Assembly (NCBI GenBank): GCA_024232355.1
Contig: JAAEPW010000906.1
Location: 1 to 64,000 of the forward strand
From: Chloroflexota bacterium
GTDB lineage: Bacteria > Chloroflexota > Anaerolineae > B4-G1
DNA length: 64,000 nt
Direction of reading: 5' to 3'
Of this stretch, positions 26,884-36,343 are shown piece after piece. Under the pieces are notes generated by a model. That model was not told the DNA's origin. It did no database searches and saw only the letters and a program-made list of their open reading frames with translations. How positions within the stretch are numbered: the stretch's first letter is position 1; each line of letters begins with the position of its first letter. The position numbers and the translations under genes were made by a program.

Positions 26884-27894
26884 ATGAGTAGTTTTGCTTG
26901 TGTGATTCATCCAGTCAGTCCTAAACAGGACGTGGCGCGCAAGTATCCGTTGCTGGCCAAGGTGTTGCCTACACCATTGATCCATTTCTTTTCGCGCTTT
27001 TGGCCGCCGGTTTACCTTTCTCGTATCACTGGAGTGCGTTCAGAGGCTACAGGGAAGGAAATCGAGGGCTGGTTGTTAGCCTGTCCGTTCACTGCCAGGC
27101 AGATGTTGAGGTTGCCGCCTAAAACAGCTTATAGAAAGATCGTTCAAACCGGCGGTTTGGCAGAAAAGCTAGGAGCAGATATTTTAGGGTTATTGGCTTT
27201 TACATCTGTGATTGGTGACGGCGGAGTGACCATTGCTCAGAACCTTACCATTCCTGTTACTACGGGTCGAAGTTTGACTGTGGCTGCCGCGGTTGAGGGA
27301 CTGACGGAGGCCGCACAGCGTCGGGGTATTCATTCAGAATCAGCTACGGTGGCCGTGGTTGGAGCAACGGGAAGTATTGGATTGGCGTGTGCCAGGCTGC
27401 TCGCTCCGATGGTGGCCGAGTTGATATTGGTAGGCCGGCAAAAGTCTCGTTTGGAAAGAGTGAGGAAACAGGTCCGGGAGGCCGGAAATCGAAAGGTACG
27501 CACCTCGGTGCACTTGGAAGCTATCCGTGATGCTGATATGATATTGAGCACGACTAATGCTGCCAAACCAATTATTCAACCCGAGCACCTAAAACAAGGT
27601 GCGGTTGTATGCGATGTGGCGCTCCCACCAGATGTGTCGCCGCGAGTGACTCGAGAACGGGATGATGTATTGTGCGTTCATGGGGGCGTGATGGATGTAC
27701 CGGGTGAGGTAGATTTTCATTTTGACTTTGGTCTTGCACCTGGTAGAGCGTATGCCTGTATGGCAGAGACGATGGTGTTGGCGTTAGAGGGACGGTACGA
27801 GAGTTATTCATTGGGTAAGCAGATGCAGCCCGAACGCGTGCGCGAGATTGCTCAACTGGCTCGCAAGCATGGTTTCAAGTTATCAGAGCTATAA
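26884..27894 (+). CDS. Acyl-ACP-reductase-like oxidoreductase (COG5322 type)
   Basis: I take the ATG at 26884 (MSSFACVIHPVSPKQDVARK). The protein (336 residues) resembles the cyanobacterial long-chain acyl-ACP reductase along its length: an N-terminal helical domain with EIEGWLLACPFTARQML, a Rossmann nucleotide-binding loop VAVVGATGSIGLA (about 158), then VCDVALPPDVSP and VLCVHGGVMDVPG. The Cys in AYACMAETMVLALEGRYES (about residue 292) aligns with the catalytic Cys294 of the Synechococcus enzyme. It would reduce a fatty acyl thioester to an aldehyde with NADPH. No aldehyde-deformylating oxygenase is present here, so the product may be used as a signal or other lipid. Function is inferred. 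Confidence 0.7.
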   Translation: MSSFACVIHPVSPKQDVARKYPLLAKVLPTPLIHFFSRFWPPVYLSRITGVRSEATGKEIEGWLLACPFTARQMLRLPPKTAYRKIVQTGGLAEKLGADILGLLAFTSVIGDGGVTIAQNLTIPVTTGRSLTVAAAVEGLTEAAQRRGIHSESATVAVVGATGSIGLACARLLAPMVAELILVGRQKSRLERVRKQVREAGNRKVRTSVHLEAIRDADMILSTTNAAKPIIQPEHLKQGAVVCDVALPPDVSPRVTRERDDVLCVHGGVMDVPGEVDFHFDFGLAPGRAYACMAETMVLALEGRYESYSLGKQMQPERVREIAQLARKHGFKLSEL

Positions 27895-27920
27895 ACGATT
27901 AGCTCGCAAAAGGAGGAAAC

Positions 27921-28763
27921 ATGTCCGAAGGTAGATTAATGATAGTGGAGGACGATACCGATATCTCCAATATGTTGCGCATCTACTTTCAGTCGCAAGA
28001 CTATGATGTGGCGGTAGCTCAACGGGGTGAGGATGCATTGGAGCTATGCCGTCAACAATTGCCTCATCTCATTGTCCTAGACATCATGTTGCCGGACATG
28101 GATGGCTATGACGTGTGCCGCCATTTGCGGGGCAGCCTTCGTACCAGCCATATTCCGATCATTTTTCTGACCCAAAAAGATGAACGTTCTGACAAGATTC
28201 ATGGGCTCGAGTTGGGTGCTGATGATTACATCACCAAACCCTTTGATTTGGAAGAGCTTAAACTGCGGGTCAAAAACGCCATGGTTAGTGCCCAATACAA
28301 AAGCCTGACCAATGCTACCACGGGGCTACCCAGCGGGCGATTGATTGAGGAACAGTTGCGGCAGTTGATGCGGCGGGATGATTGGGGTATTATCTACATT
28401 GGCGTCAAGGGATTGAGTGACTTTAAGGATGAGTATGGCTTTGTAGCAGCTGAGGAAGTGTTGCGTTTTGTCGCCATGATTCTGGGGAGATCTGTGGACC
28501 AAGAGGGTAGCCCCAACGACTTTATAGGCCACATCGGCGGCGATGATTTCTGGATTGTTTCTGAAAAGGGGTTGGTTGGGGCTATCGGGGAAGACCTTGC
28601 ACAACGCTTTGACGCAGAGATCGGTACGCACTATGACTGGAAGGCACGGCAAGAAGGCAACCTGATGACACTATCCCTCGGTACAGTAACTGTGGATGAT
28701 GGCCCCTTTTATGATATTCGAGAGATTACCGAGGCAGCCTCAAATGCACGGCGTGGTGAATGA
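27921..28763 (+). CDS. Response regulator with a degenerate GGDEF domain
   Basis: A strong AAAGGAGGAA precedes the ATG. The receiver domain (about residues 5-120) has the acidic pair in MIVEDDTDIS, the phospho-acceptor Asp in IVLDIMLPDMDGYDV and the Lys in DDYITKPFDL. The C-terminal domain (about 135-275) has the layout of a diguanylate cyclase, with NATTGLPSGRL and HIGGDDFWIV, but the signature reads GGDDF rather than GGDEF. It might be active, weak, or a c-di-GMP/GTP sensor. It is directly upstream of the large kinase, its probable partner. Confidence 0.82.
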   Translation: MSEGRLMIVEDDTDISNMLRIYFQSQDYDVAVAQRGEDALELCRQQLPHLIVLDIMLPDMDGYDVCRHLRGSLRTSHIPIIFLTQKDERSDKIHGLELGADDYITKPFDLEELKLRVKNAMVSAQYKSLTNATTGLPSGRLIEEQLRQLMRRDDWGIIYIGVKGLSDFKDEYGFVAAEEVLRFVAMILGRSVDQEGSPNDFIGHIGGDDFWIVSEKGLVGAIGEDLAQRFDAEIGTHYDWKARQEGNLMTLSLGTVTVDDGPFYDIREITEAASNARRGE

Positions 28764-28816
28764 AAGGTCAGTAGGTGTTGTCAATAGGCTAGTGTGACAT
28801 AGGTGGTTGTGGTTAT

Positions 28817-31800
28817 ATGAGTGAATTGGCAGAAAAGCGTCGGTATGGGTGGCGAGATACAGTCATCGCTATTGCGGGTGAGTTACCGGCGTTCTCGCAG
28901 CAATTATCGGACGGTTCTGTGACATTGAATCGTATCGTTGCTCCGGCCGATCAAGCGCGCGATTTGGGCTCTGACACCACGGCCTCACTGAAAATAGCGC
29001 TAGATGCCATCCTGTCGAGCACTCGTCAACTCGTTCCTTACGATATTGCCGAAATCACGCTTTGGGATGAAGAACAGCAATGCTGTATGACCCAAGGTTG
29101 GGGAGGGGATCGAGCCTATGTTAAGGAAGCAGGAGGAATTTATCATATAGATGAGGGATACACGGGCTGGATCATCCATCATCGACGTTTTCTTCTAGTT
29201 CGCGATGTTCAAGCCAGGCACGACGTGCGACCTAGGTTGGATACGTCTGACTTTCCTTTCCAGTCATATATTGGTATACCATTGCAAACTCGACATCGTT
29301 TTATCGGTACCCTAGAGTTGGCTAGTTATCAAAAGGACGCGTGGTTAGAACGTGATCTGGTGGTACTACAAGCTATTTCCAATCAGGCAGTGGTGGCTAT
29401 TGAAAATGTTCATCTCTATGCAGAGACACAGCGGCGTGCAGAACAACAGGCGGGATTGGCTCGTATCGCTGCCCTGGCTAGTTCAACGCTAGACTTGGAT
29501 GAATTGTTAAACCGTGTGATGGACGAAACCCTTGGATTGCTGGAAGCAGAGCGAGGTGTGCTCTTGCTTTACGACGAGGAACAAGATGCGTTGGTAGCGC
29601 GTTACCTGACGTCGGCTAGGGCTGACCACGCGGTAGTAGAGACGTTTCATATCCCTACCAGTGCGGATGGATTCGAGCAATCTATTTTTGTTCGTGGCGG
29701 GAGCTATTTTTGTAATGACCCCATACACGACCCCAATATCATCCCCGCTTACCGTCCTTATATGAATGCAATTGGTGTCCGAAACTTTGCGGGCGTAGCC
29801 TTGCGGTTGAAGGAGCGCAGTATCGGTGAACTCTATTTGGGTGATCGTAAGGGTGGATTTGGAAGCGAAGAAGGGCAGATACTGCAAACGGTAGCCGGTT
29901 ATTTTGCCAGTGCTATTGAGAATGCCCGTTTATACGACGAGATGCGGCGTCGGGCATCAGAATTGACTTCCCTAACAGAGATTTCGGCCACTGTCAGCGA
30001 GTCGCTGGAATTGGAACATGCCCTACAGGCTATTGTCTCGGCGGTGCAAAAAGTGGTGAGGTGCCAACGGTCGGCTATTTTCGTATTGGATGAGGCACAG
30101 CAGGTGTTGCGGCTGGCAATGACCCAGGGACTCAGTGAAGAGTACGTGGCACAATCACAAGAATTGACACTGGAGCGCGGCGGACGGGCACACGCCGTTG
30201 CAACCGAGGAACCATTGATTATTTCTGACATGCAGGCTGACGAGAGTCTGTTGGCCTTTGCGCCCATGTCCATTCGTGAGGGCTTTCGCGCCTTTGCGGA
30301 TTTACCTCTCAAACGGGCTGATCGTGTGATTGGTATGCTCTCGGCCATGTTTGTCGATCCGCACCGATTTTCTGATATAGAGATCGAGTTGTTGACTGCC
30401 TTTGCCGATCAAGCGGCGATTGCTACTGAGAATGCACGCCTGTATACGCAAGCGGACGAGGAATTGCGCTTGCGGGAGGAGGCATTGAGAAGGCGCAATC
30501 GCGAGTTGAGCACGCTTTACGAGGCAGCTACGGCTACCAGCTTTAGTCTTTCTCTAAGTGATGTTCTCCAGACTGTTGCCGAACAAATGATCCGGCTCTT
30601 GAATTCAAAAGGTTGTACGTTGTCGCTTTGGGACCGTGAGCGGAATGTGGTCGAGACTCTGGTTGACTATAACACAACCTGGGCAGAACAGTCGGGCACA
30701 ACCTATGCACTGGATAAATATCCGGCTACCCGCCGCGTACTGGAGACTCGCCAGCCGGTAGTGATCCAACGGGATGATCTAACGGCCGATCGAGCAGAGT
30801 TGGCCCTGATGGAGAAACAAGGCATACAGACATTGCTAATGTTGCCTTTGATCACCCATGATCAAGTGTTGGGCCTGGCAAAATTGATTGATGATAACAG
30901 GACCAGAGATTATACACTAGAGGAGATTCGCCTGGCCGAGAGCCTGGCGGCTCAGGCGGCTGCCGCTATCGAGAATGCCCGGCTGTACGAACAGGCTCAG
31001 CAAGAAATTGCCGTACGCAGACGGGCTGAGGATGCACTGCGTCGTCTTCAGCGCATCAGCCGCGAGATCAATACCACATTTGAGCTAGAGCACATTCTGC
31101 CCTTGGTGTTGGAAGAGGCCAGTCGCCTGGGTAAAGCAACGCACGGCGCTATCATACTGCGGAATTCTGTTAGCGATGAACTCCAGTTGGAGGTTTGTAC
31201 AGGTTATTCAACAGTCGAAGAGGCACGCATTCACACACTGTTGCAAGCGCCGCAGACACATCCGAGCCTGGCAAAAGTGCTCTCAAGTCGAGAGTCGTTG
31301 CTCGTCTCAAATGTGATCGCTGAGATTGACACAGTGGGGATCAGTTCAGACACGCATTCTTTGCTTATCGTGCCGATCATTTATCAAGAATCTCTGGCGG
31401 GTATGATCATTCTGGAAAGCATCCAGAGAGAGGCTTTTGATCGTGCGGCGTTAGAGTTTGTGGAAGGGTTGTCGGCACAGGCAACTACGGCCATCAACAA
31501 TATTCAGCGTTATTATGACCAGCTGGAGCGCGGAGAATTGTTGCGCCGCCGGGCAGATCAATTGGCGGCGGTGTTGGACGTTAGCCATGCACTGCGTTCT
31601 GATCGACCTCTTGAAGGGATACTGGAAGAGATCGCCTACGCGATTCAGGAAAGTGTAGGCTTTAATTTAGTGGTGATTGGTGTGGTAGAGGGAGATCCGC
31701 CGCATCGACGTCGTGTGGCTGCTGCCGGTGTGCCTCTGGTCGAGTTCGAACGCATGAAAAAGATTCAAGAGCCTTGGCACGTTGTAGCAGATCTAATGAT

Positions 31801-33829
31801 CACCGATTTTCGTGTTAACCGCAGCTATTACATTCCGGCTGAGGAACAAGATCGTTGGCGCGGACGTCTCAATGTGTATGAAGAGTATGCTGAGGGTGTG
31901 TTGCGTGAACCCGGTCGCTGGCATCCTCACGATTTACTGCTCGTTCCGCTGGTTGGGGCTGGGGGCGACATCCAAGGGGTGCTTTCGGTAGATCAGCCGC
32001 TCAATGGACGTGCTCCTGACTGGGAAACTGTCGAGGCATTAGAAATTTTCGCTGCCCAAGCGGCGTTGGCTATTGAGAATGCCCGGTTGTTCGACAAAGT
32101 AAGTAGTTTTTCACAGGAAATGGAAAAGCTCGTCGAAGAGCGCACCCAGGAATTGGCCGAAGCGATGGAGAAACTGACCGAGGAGCGTGATCGGGTAGAG
32201 ACACTTTATCGTATTACTTCTCGACTTTCGGTCAGTCTCGATTTGGATTACGTGCTGAACCTCGCCTTGCGACTGGTTGTCGATGCTGTGGGGGCGAAGC
32301 AAGCATCCATTCTGATGATAGAGCCTGGATCCAATATATTGATCAACCGTGCTGCTATAGGGAGGAAACAAAAATTACCAGTCGGTGGTGTGCCTACTCG
32401 TTTCTCTTCAGGCGAGGGATTGGCGGGCTGGGTGGTCGAAAACCGTAAAGCGGTTATCATTCCTGATATTCAACAGGATCCGCACTGGATCGAATCATCG
32501 GACAAGCGCGAGCGGAAATACCGGTCGGCACTGGCTGTTCCCTTGATGGTGGGCGACGACGTGATGGGTGTGTTGCTTTTGTTCCACGCTCAGATTGGGC
32601 ACTTTGACGAGCCCCATCTGTTGCTGGTAGAGACCGCCGTTATCCAGGTTGTCAACGCTATCAGAAATGCTGAATTATACAAGCTGATCTTTGACCAGGC
32701 AGAGAAACTTGGAAACACACTCAAGGCTCAAAAAGTCGAGGCGACCAAGAGTCAGGCTATCTTGGAAGGCGTTGCGGATGGGGTCATTGTGGTGGATGCG
32801 GATAGTAACGTTATCTTGTTCAACGCTGCTGCTGAGCGCATTCTGGGGCTTTCGAGAGAAAAAGCGCTGGGCCGCTCTATTAATGAGATGCTAGGTCTCT
32901 ATGGTAGTCAGGCACGGGATTGGATGGAAAAGATATCTAGTTGGGCAGAGCACCCCGAGATGTATACAACAGAGGAATATCTGGGTGCCCGGTTAGAAAT
33001 TGGGGGACGCGTCGTAAGTGTCCTGTTGGCACCAGTGATGATGGAAAGCGAGTTCTTGGGTGCTGTATCGGCTTTTCGTGATATCACCGCCGAGGTGGAA
33101 GCTGAACGTGCCAAGACCGAGTTTGTCTCTACAGTGTCGCACGAATTGCGCACTCCTATGACTTCGATCAAGGGATACGTCGAATTGCTCCTGATGGGAG
33201 TGGTAGGCTCACTGACAAAAGATCAACATAAATTTCTGTCTGTGATTGATGTGAATGTTGAGCGTTTGACCACATTGGTCAATGATTTGTTGGACATCTC
33301 GCGTATTGAGAGTGGGCGGGTGGCGCTATCGCCTCAGATCGTGCATGTGGAGCACATCATAGAACAAGTCGTTTTGACGATGCAGGCTCGTGCTATGGAT
33401 CAGGGATTGACCTTGCGATCCGATTTGCCACCTGCACTTCCAGAGATTCTTGCGGATCCTGATCGTGTTACTCAGATTCTGACCAACTTGGTAGGGAATG
33501 CTTGCAACTATACACCAACCGGGGGCAAAGTTACGGTATCAGTCTGTGCACATGATGACAAAGTATGTATTTCAGTGCACGATACGGGAATCGGCATTTC
33601 GGAGGAAGATCAAGAAAAGATATTTGAGCGATTTTTCCGTGCAGATGATTCGATGGTACAGGATGCACCGGGTACGGGTTTGGGACTTGCCATTGTTCGG
33701 TCTTTGGCAGAGATGCAGGGAGGGCAGGTTTGGGTAGAAAGCGAGTTGGGTAAGGGAAGTACGTTTACGTTTACTCTTCCCACTGCGATTGCCAGGCAAG
33801 TGCCCGAGGAGGATGCCGCTTTTGCTTAA
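28817..33829 (+). CDS. Soluble sensor histidine kinase with seven GAF domains, 1670 aa
   Basis: No membrane segment is seen. Seven GAF domains in tandem cover about residues 55-1285, each ending in a helix like AIENARLY. A coiled coil (EERTQELAEAMEKLTEERDR) lies between GAF six and seven. A PAS domain (LEGVADGVIVVDADSNVILF) follows. The kinase core has SHELRTPM with the phospho-acceptor His (about 1442), the N box NLVGNACNYT, DTGIGIS and GTGLGLAIV. The C-terminus has no receiver, but separate receiver genes flank it on both sides. GAF domains bind small ligands or light-absorbing pigments; I saw no bilin-binding Cys that I could assign. Confidence 0.88.
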   Translation: MSELAEKRRYGWRDTVIAIAGELPAFSQQLSDGSVTLNRIVAPADQARDLGSDTTASLKIALDAILSSTRQLVPYDIAEITLWDEEQQCCMTQGWGGDRAYVKEAGGIYHIDEGYTGWIIHHRRFLLVRDVQARHDVRPRLDTSDFPFQSYIGIPLQTRHRFIGTLELASYQKDAWLERDLVVLQAISNQAVVAIENVHLYAETQRRAEQQAGLARIAALASSTLDLDELLNRVMDETLGLLEAERGVLLLYDEEQDALVARYLTSARADHAVVETFHIPTSADGFEQSIFVRGGSYFCNDPIHDPNIIPAYRPYMNAIGVRNFAGVALRLKERSIGELYLGDRKGGFGSEEGQILQTVAGYFASAIENARLYDEMRRRASELTSLTEISATVSESLELEHALQAIVSAVQKVVRCQRSAIFVLDEAQQVLRLAMTQGLSEEYVAQSQELTLERGGRAHAVATEEPLIISDMQADESLLAFAPMSIREGFRAFADLPLKRADRVIGMLSAMFVDPHRFSDIEIELLTAFADQAAIATENARLYTQADEELRLREEALRRRNRELSTLYEAATATSFSLSLSDVLQTVAEQMIRLLNSKGCTLSLWDRERNVVETLVDYNTTWAEQSGTTYALDKYPATRRVLETRQPVVIQRDDLTADRAELALMEKQGIQTLLMLPLITHDQVLGLAKLIDDNRTRDYTLEEIRLAESLAAQAAAAIENARLYEQAQQEIAVRRRAEDALRRLQRISREINTTFELEHILPLVLEEASRLGKATHGAIILRNSVSDELQLEVCTGYSTVEEARIHTLLQAPQTHPSLAKVLSSRESLLVSNVIAEIDTVGISSDTHSLLIVPIIYQESLAGMIILESIQREAFDRAALEFVEGLSAQATTAINNIQRYYDQLERGELLRRRADQLAAVLDVSHALRSDRPLEGILEEIAYAIQESVGFNLVVIGVVEGDPPHRRRVAAAGVPLVEFERMKKIQEPWHVVADLMITDFRVNRSYYIPAEEQDRWRGRLNVYEEYAEGVLREPGRWHPHDLLLVPLVGAGGDIQGVLSVDQPLNGRAPDWETVEALEIFAAQAALAIENARLFDKVSSFSQEMEKLVEERTQELAEAMEKLTEERDRVETLYRITSRLSVSLDLDYVLNLALRLVVDAVGAKQASILMIEPGSNILINRAAIGRKQKLPVGGVPTRFSSGEGLAGWVVENRKAVIIPDIQQDPHWIESSDKRERKYRSALAVPLMVGDDVMGVLLLFHAQIGHFDEPHLLLVETAVIQVVNAIRNAELYKLIFDQAEKLGNTLKAQKVEATKSQAILEGVADGVIVVDADSNVILFNAAAERILGLSREKALGRSINEMLGLYGSQARDWMEKISSWAEHPEMYTTEEYLGARLEIGGRVVSVLLAPVMMESEFLGAVSAFRDITAEVEAERAKTEFVSTVSHELRTPMTSIKGYVELLLMGVVGSLTKDQHKFLSVIDVNVERLTTLVNDLLDISRIESGRVALSPQIVHVEHIIEQVVLTMQARAMDQGLTLRSDLPPALPEILADPDRVTQILTNLVGNACNYTPTGGKVTVSVCAHDDKVCISVHDTGIGISEEDQEKIFERFFRADDSMVQDAPGTGLGLAIVRSLAEMQGGQVWVESELGKGSTFTFTLPTAIARQVPEEDAAFA

Positions 33830-33917
33830 TAGTTGATCAATTCTCAATAATTGTGAGGATTGATCCGATTGGATAGGCGGGTACCTGGTTTGTAAGGGCG
33901 GGATGGGGGTAGTAGTT

Positions 33918-34313
33918 ATGGTGAATAATAAACCAAAGATTCTTGTTGCTGAAGATGAACGGGATATTCGCGAGTTGATTGGTTTTACACTACGCTTTGC
34001 AGGACTTGATGTAACATTGACCAGGAATGGGGCGGAAGCTATCGAACAGGTGCCGCAGTTAAAGCCAGATCTGATTATGCTTGACGTTCGTATGCCAAAG
34101 ATGACCGGATACGAGGCCTGTCGCAAATTAAAAGATGATCCAAACACCAGCGAGATCCCGGTCGTTATTCTCTCGGCCAAAGGACAGGATGGAGAAATTC
34201 AAGAAGGCAAGGACGCTGGTGCCGATCATTATATAGTCAAACCCTTTGCACCCGACAAGTTAACCGAACGGGTCAAAGATATTTTGCGGGATACAGGATT
34301 CGAGTTAGAGTAG
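33918..34313 (+). CDS. Single-domain response regulator (CheY-like)
   Basis: A receiver domain without an output domain. The acidic pair is in VAEDERDIRE, the phospho-acceptor in IMLDVRMPKMTGYEA and the Lys in YIVKPFAPDKL. I prefer the ATG at 33918, with GGGGG at 33905-33909, over the ATG at 33903. It follows the seven-GAF kinase by 88 bases and is the best candidate receiver for it, alongside the upstream regulator at 27921. Output would be by protein contact, perhaps with the GTPase or a hydrolase of the same block. Confidence 0.85.
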   Translation: MVNNKPKILVAEDERDIRELIGFTLRFAGLDVTLTRNGAEAIEQVPQLKPDLIMLDVRMPKMTGYEACRKLKDDPNTSEIPVVILSAKGQDGEIQEGKDAGADHYIVKPFAPDKLTERVKDILRDTGFELE

Positions 34314-34335
34314 CGAATAAGGAATTAATACAGCG

Positions 34336-35121
34336 ATGAGTGCCGTTGTTGTTAGTGAGGGCCTTATACATTACGAAGTGTTTGGACGCGGCAGACCCGT
34401 GGTCTTTATCCACGGCTGGTTGGGGTCTTGGCGTTACTGGGTCCCGGCGATGGAAGAACTGTCAGTCCAGCAACGCGCCTATGCGCTCGATCTATGGGGC
34501 TTTGGCGATTCGGACAAGACAAGTGCGCATTACAATATAGATGCGTATGTAAAGCTCGTCAAGGGCTTTTTGGACAAGTTGGGTGTTGTGCATCCCACAT
34601 TGGTAGGACACGCGTTGGGAGGCGTGGTTGCACTTCGATTCGCTGCCGAGAACCCCGATTGGGTCGATCAGGTGATGGCCGTAAATGTGCCTTTGCTTGG
34701 TGAGGCAATCAACCGTCCGCTGGCTACTTTTTCTGGCAGTAACGATGCACTGGTAAAGTTGGCATCGCGGCGTGCAAAGTTCTCTGAGGTAGAGATGGAG
34801 GTGCGCAAGACCGACGTGGCGGCTGTGACCGGCACCATAAACTCGGCAGCGGTGAGTGACCTGCGTCCCATGCTGCCGCCTCTCACGATTCCTGTGCTCT
34901 TGGTCTATGGCGGAAATGATCCTTTCATAAAAGCGCCGGAGGCAAGCTGGCTGCGATATTGTGATGACAACGTGCGTGCTATTTCTTTGGATGGCGCACA
35001 ACACTTTCCGATGCTGGAGGAACAAAACAAGTTCAACCGCTTGTTGAAAGAGTTCCTAAATGCAGGGGATGATTTGAGTTCATTAGAGTTAAAGGACGAG
35101 TGGCAGCGTCGTCTGCGATAA
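34336..35121 (+). CDS. Alpha/beta-hydrolase fold protein with Ala at the nucleophile position
   Basis: A paralogue of the hydrolase at 24085, with the same opening (MSAVVVSEGLIHYEVFGRGR, then IHGWLGSWRYW) and the same layout. The nucleophile elbow reads VGHALGGVVAL, so the catalytic Ser is replaced by Ala (codon GCG); the Asp in VYGGNDPF and the His in DGAQHFPML are kept. It is likely catalytically dead as a serine hydrolase and may instead bind the ligand of its active relative, as a receptor or regulator. Loss by recent decay is unlikely because the frame is intact and the fold well kept. It is the last gene of the block before a hairpin. Confidence 0.8.
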   Translation: MSAVVVSEGLIHYEVFGRGRPVVFIHGWLGSWRYWVPAMEELSVQQRAYALDLWGFGDSDKTSAHYNIDAYVKLVKGFLDKLGVVHPTLVGHALGGVVALRFAAENPDWVDQVMAVNVPLLGEAINRPLATFSGSNDALVKLASRRAKFSEVEMEVRKTDVAAVTGTINSAAVSDLRPMLPPLTIPVLLVYGGNDPFIKAPEASWLRYCDDNVRAISLDGAQHFPMLEEQNKFNRLLKEFLNAGDDLSSLELKDEWQRRLR

Positions 35122-35143
35122 TCACCAAAATTCGTTAACCGCC

Positions 35144-35170
35144 AGCCGTCAGCCACGAGTGCTGACGGCT
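35144..35170 (+). terminator. Hairpin at the end of the signalling block
   Basis: AGCCGTCAGC (35144-35153) pairs perfectly with GCTGACGGCT (35161-35170) around a seven-base loop. The following ACTTGTTGTC is only weakly T-rich. It likely ends transcription after the last hydrolase gene. Confidence 0.65.
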
Positions 35171-35195
35171 ACTTGTTGTCTACTCACGTGTCACT

Positions 35196-36320
35196 ATGTC
35201 TATTCGTCGATTGGCCGCTGTTGCCCGCAAGGAATTTCGCCACATCAGCCGTGATGTGCGTACTTTTTTTCTCGTCACCCTTGCTCCCACCTTTTTGTTG
35301 GTTACACTTTCTTATGTTTTTGCCTTTGACATAGAACGGGTGGACATCGCCGTTCGGGATTTGGATCGTACGCCTTTGTCTCGCGAGTTCATCGCCAGCC
35401 TTACCGCCGACGGCGACATTGTGATTGCGGCCCATGTGCAGCAGGATGAAGAGATTATGTCCATATTCACCCGCGGCCTGGCCGACGTGGTGATGGTCAT
35501 CCCGCACGGTTTTGCTGATGCGGTGCTGGATGGCGGGCCAGCCGAGGTACAGGGCATCGTTGACGGTGCTGACGCGATCACTGCCAGGCAGTCTATTGGC
35601 CTCTTGGAGAGCCGCGTATATGCGTTTGTCGCTGACCTGCGTCCCCGGCTTGACAGAGACGCGGGAGGCGGTTTTAACGTCAGCTTTACGGTCAGCGACC
35701 GGGCCTGGTACAACGAGACCCTCAAGTCGTTGGTCAGCATGGTGCCCGGTATGATGGCCCTCATTCTGTGTATGCCCGCTCTGGCTCTGGCCTTGGCACT
35801 GACCCGTGAGAAAGAGATGGGCTCTTTTGAGACCCTCATCGTCACACCGGTGCGTGGAACCGAATATCTGCTCGGCAAGTTGCTGGCTTACCTGATCAGT
35901 GGTCTGGCGAGTGTTGTTCTGGCTTGGCTCGTCGCCGTGTTTTGGTTTCGCGTGCCCTTTCGGGGGAATCTGCTCGCCTTTATGCTGCTGGCAGCTGATT
36001 ATTTGCTAGCCAGTATGGGTGTCAGCCTGTTGGTCGCCACCTTTGTTCGTAACCAGCAAACCGCCATGTTTCTCATCCTGATGATTTTCTTTGTCCCCAG
36101 TTTCTTTATCGCCGGTCTCTTTCTTCCTATCGGCGACGCCCCTGTCTCGCGGGCGCTGTCGTATGCCCTGCCGACCACTCATTTTGTCATCATATCTCGC
36201 GCCGTATTCCTAAAGGGTCTGGGACCGGTAGCCTTGTGGAAACCTGCTTTGACCCTGTTGGGAAGCGGAGTCGCTTGTCTGATGACCAGTTTAGCATTGT
36301 TCGACAAAAAGATCGGGTGA
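35196..36320 (+). CDS. ABC-2 type transporter permease (first of a pair)
   Basis: A 374-residue permease with one N-terminal membrane helix, a large extracytoplasmic domain (about residues 45-180) and five C-terminal helices, the YhhJ/YbhS-type layout. LALALALTREKEMGSFETLIVTP is cut short here to its core TREKEMGSFETLIVTP, the conserved coupling region. Such pairs export drugs or lipids with a cytosolic ATPase. The partner ATPase is not in the window beside these genes. The next permease begins 23 bases after the stop, so the two would form a heterodimer. Confidence 0.82.
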   Translation: MSIRRLAAVARKEFRHISRDVRTFFLVTLAPTFLLVTLSYVFAFDIERVDIAVRDLDRTPLSREFIASLTADGDIVIAAHVQQDEEIMSIFTRGLADVVMVIPHGFADAVLDGGPAEVQGIVDGADAITARQSIGLLESRVYAFVADLRPRLDRDAGGGFNVSFTVSDRAWYNETLKSLVSMVPGMMALILCMPALALALALTREKEMGSFETLIVTPVRGTEYLLGKLLAYLISGLASVVLAWLVAVFWFRVPFRGNLLAFMLLAADYLLASMGVSLLVATFVRNQQTAMFLILMIFFVPSFFIAGLFLPIGDAPVSRALSYALPTTHFVIISRAVFLKGLGPVALWKPALTLLGSGVACLMTSLALFDKKIG

Positions 36321-36343
36321 GCGTGGCTCAGGAGTATTGAAGC

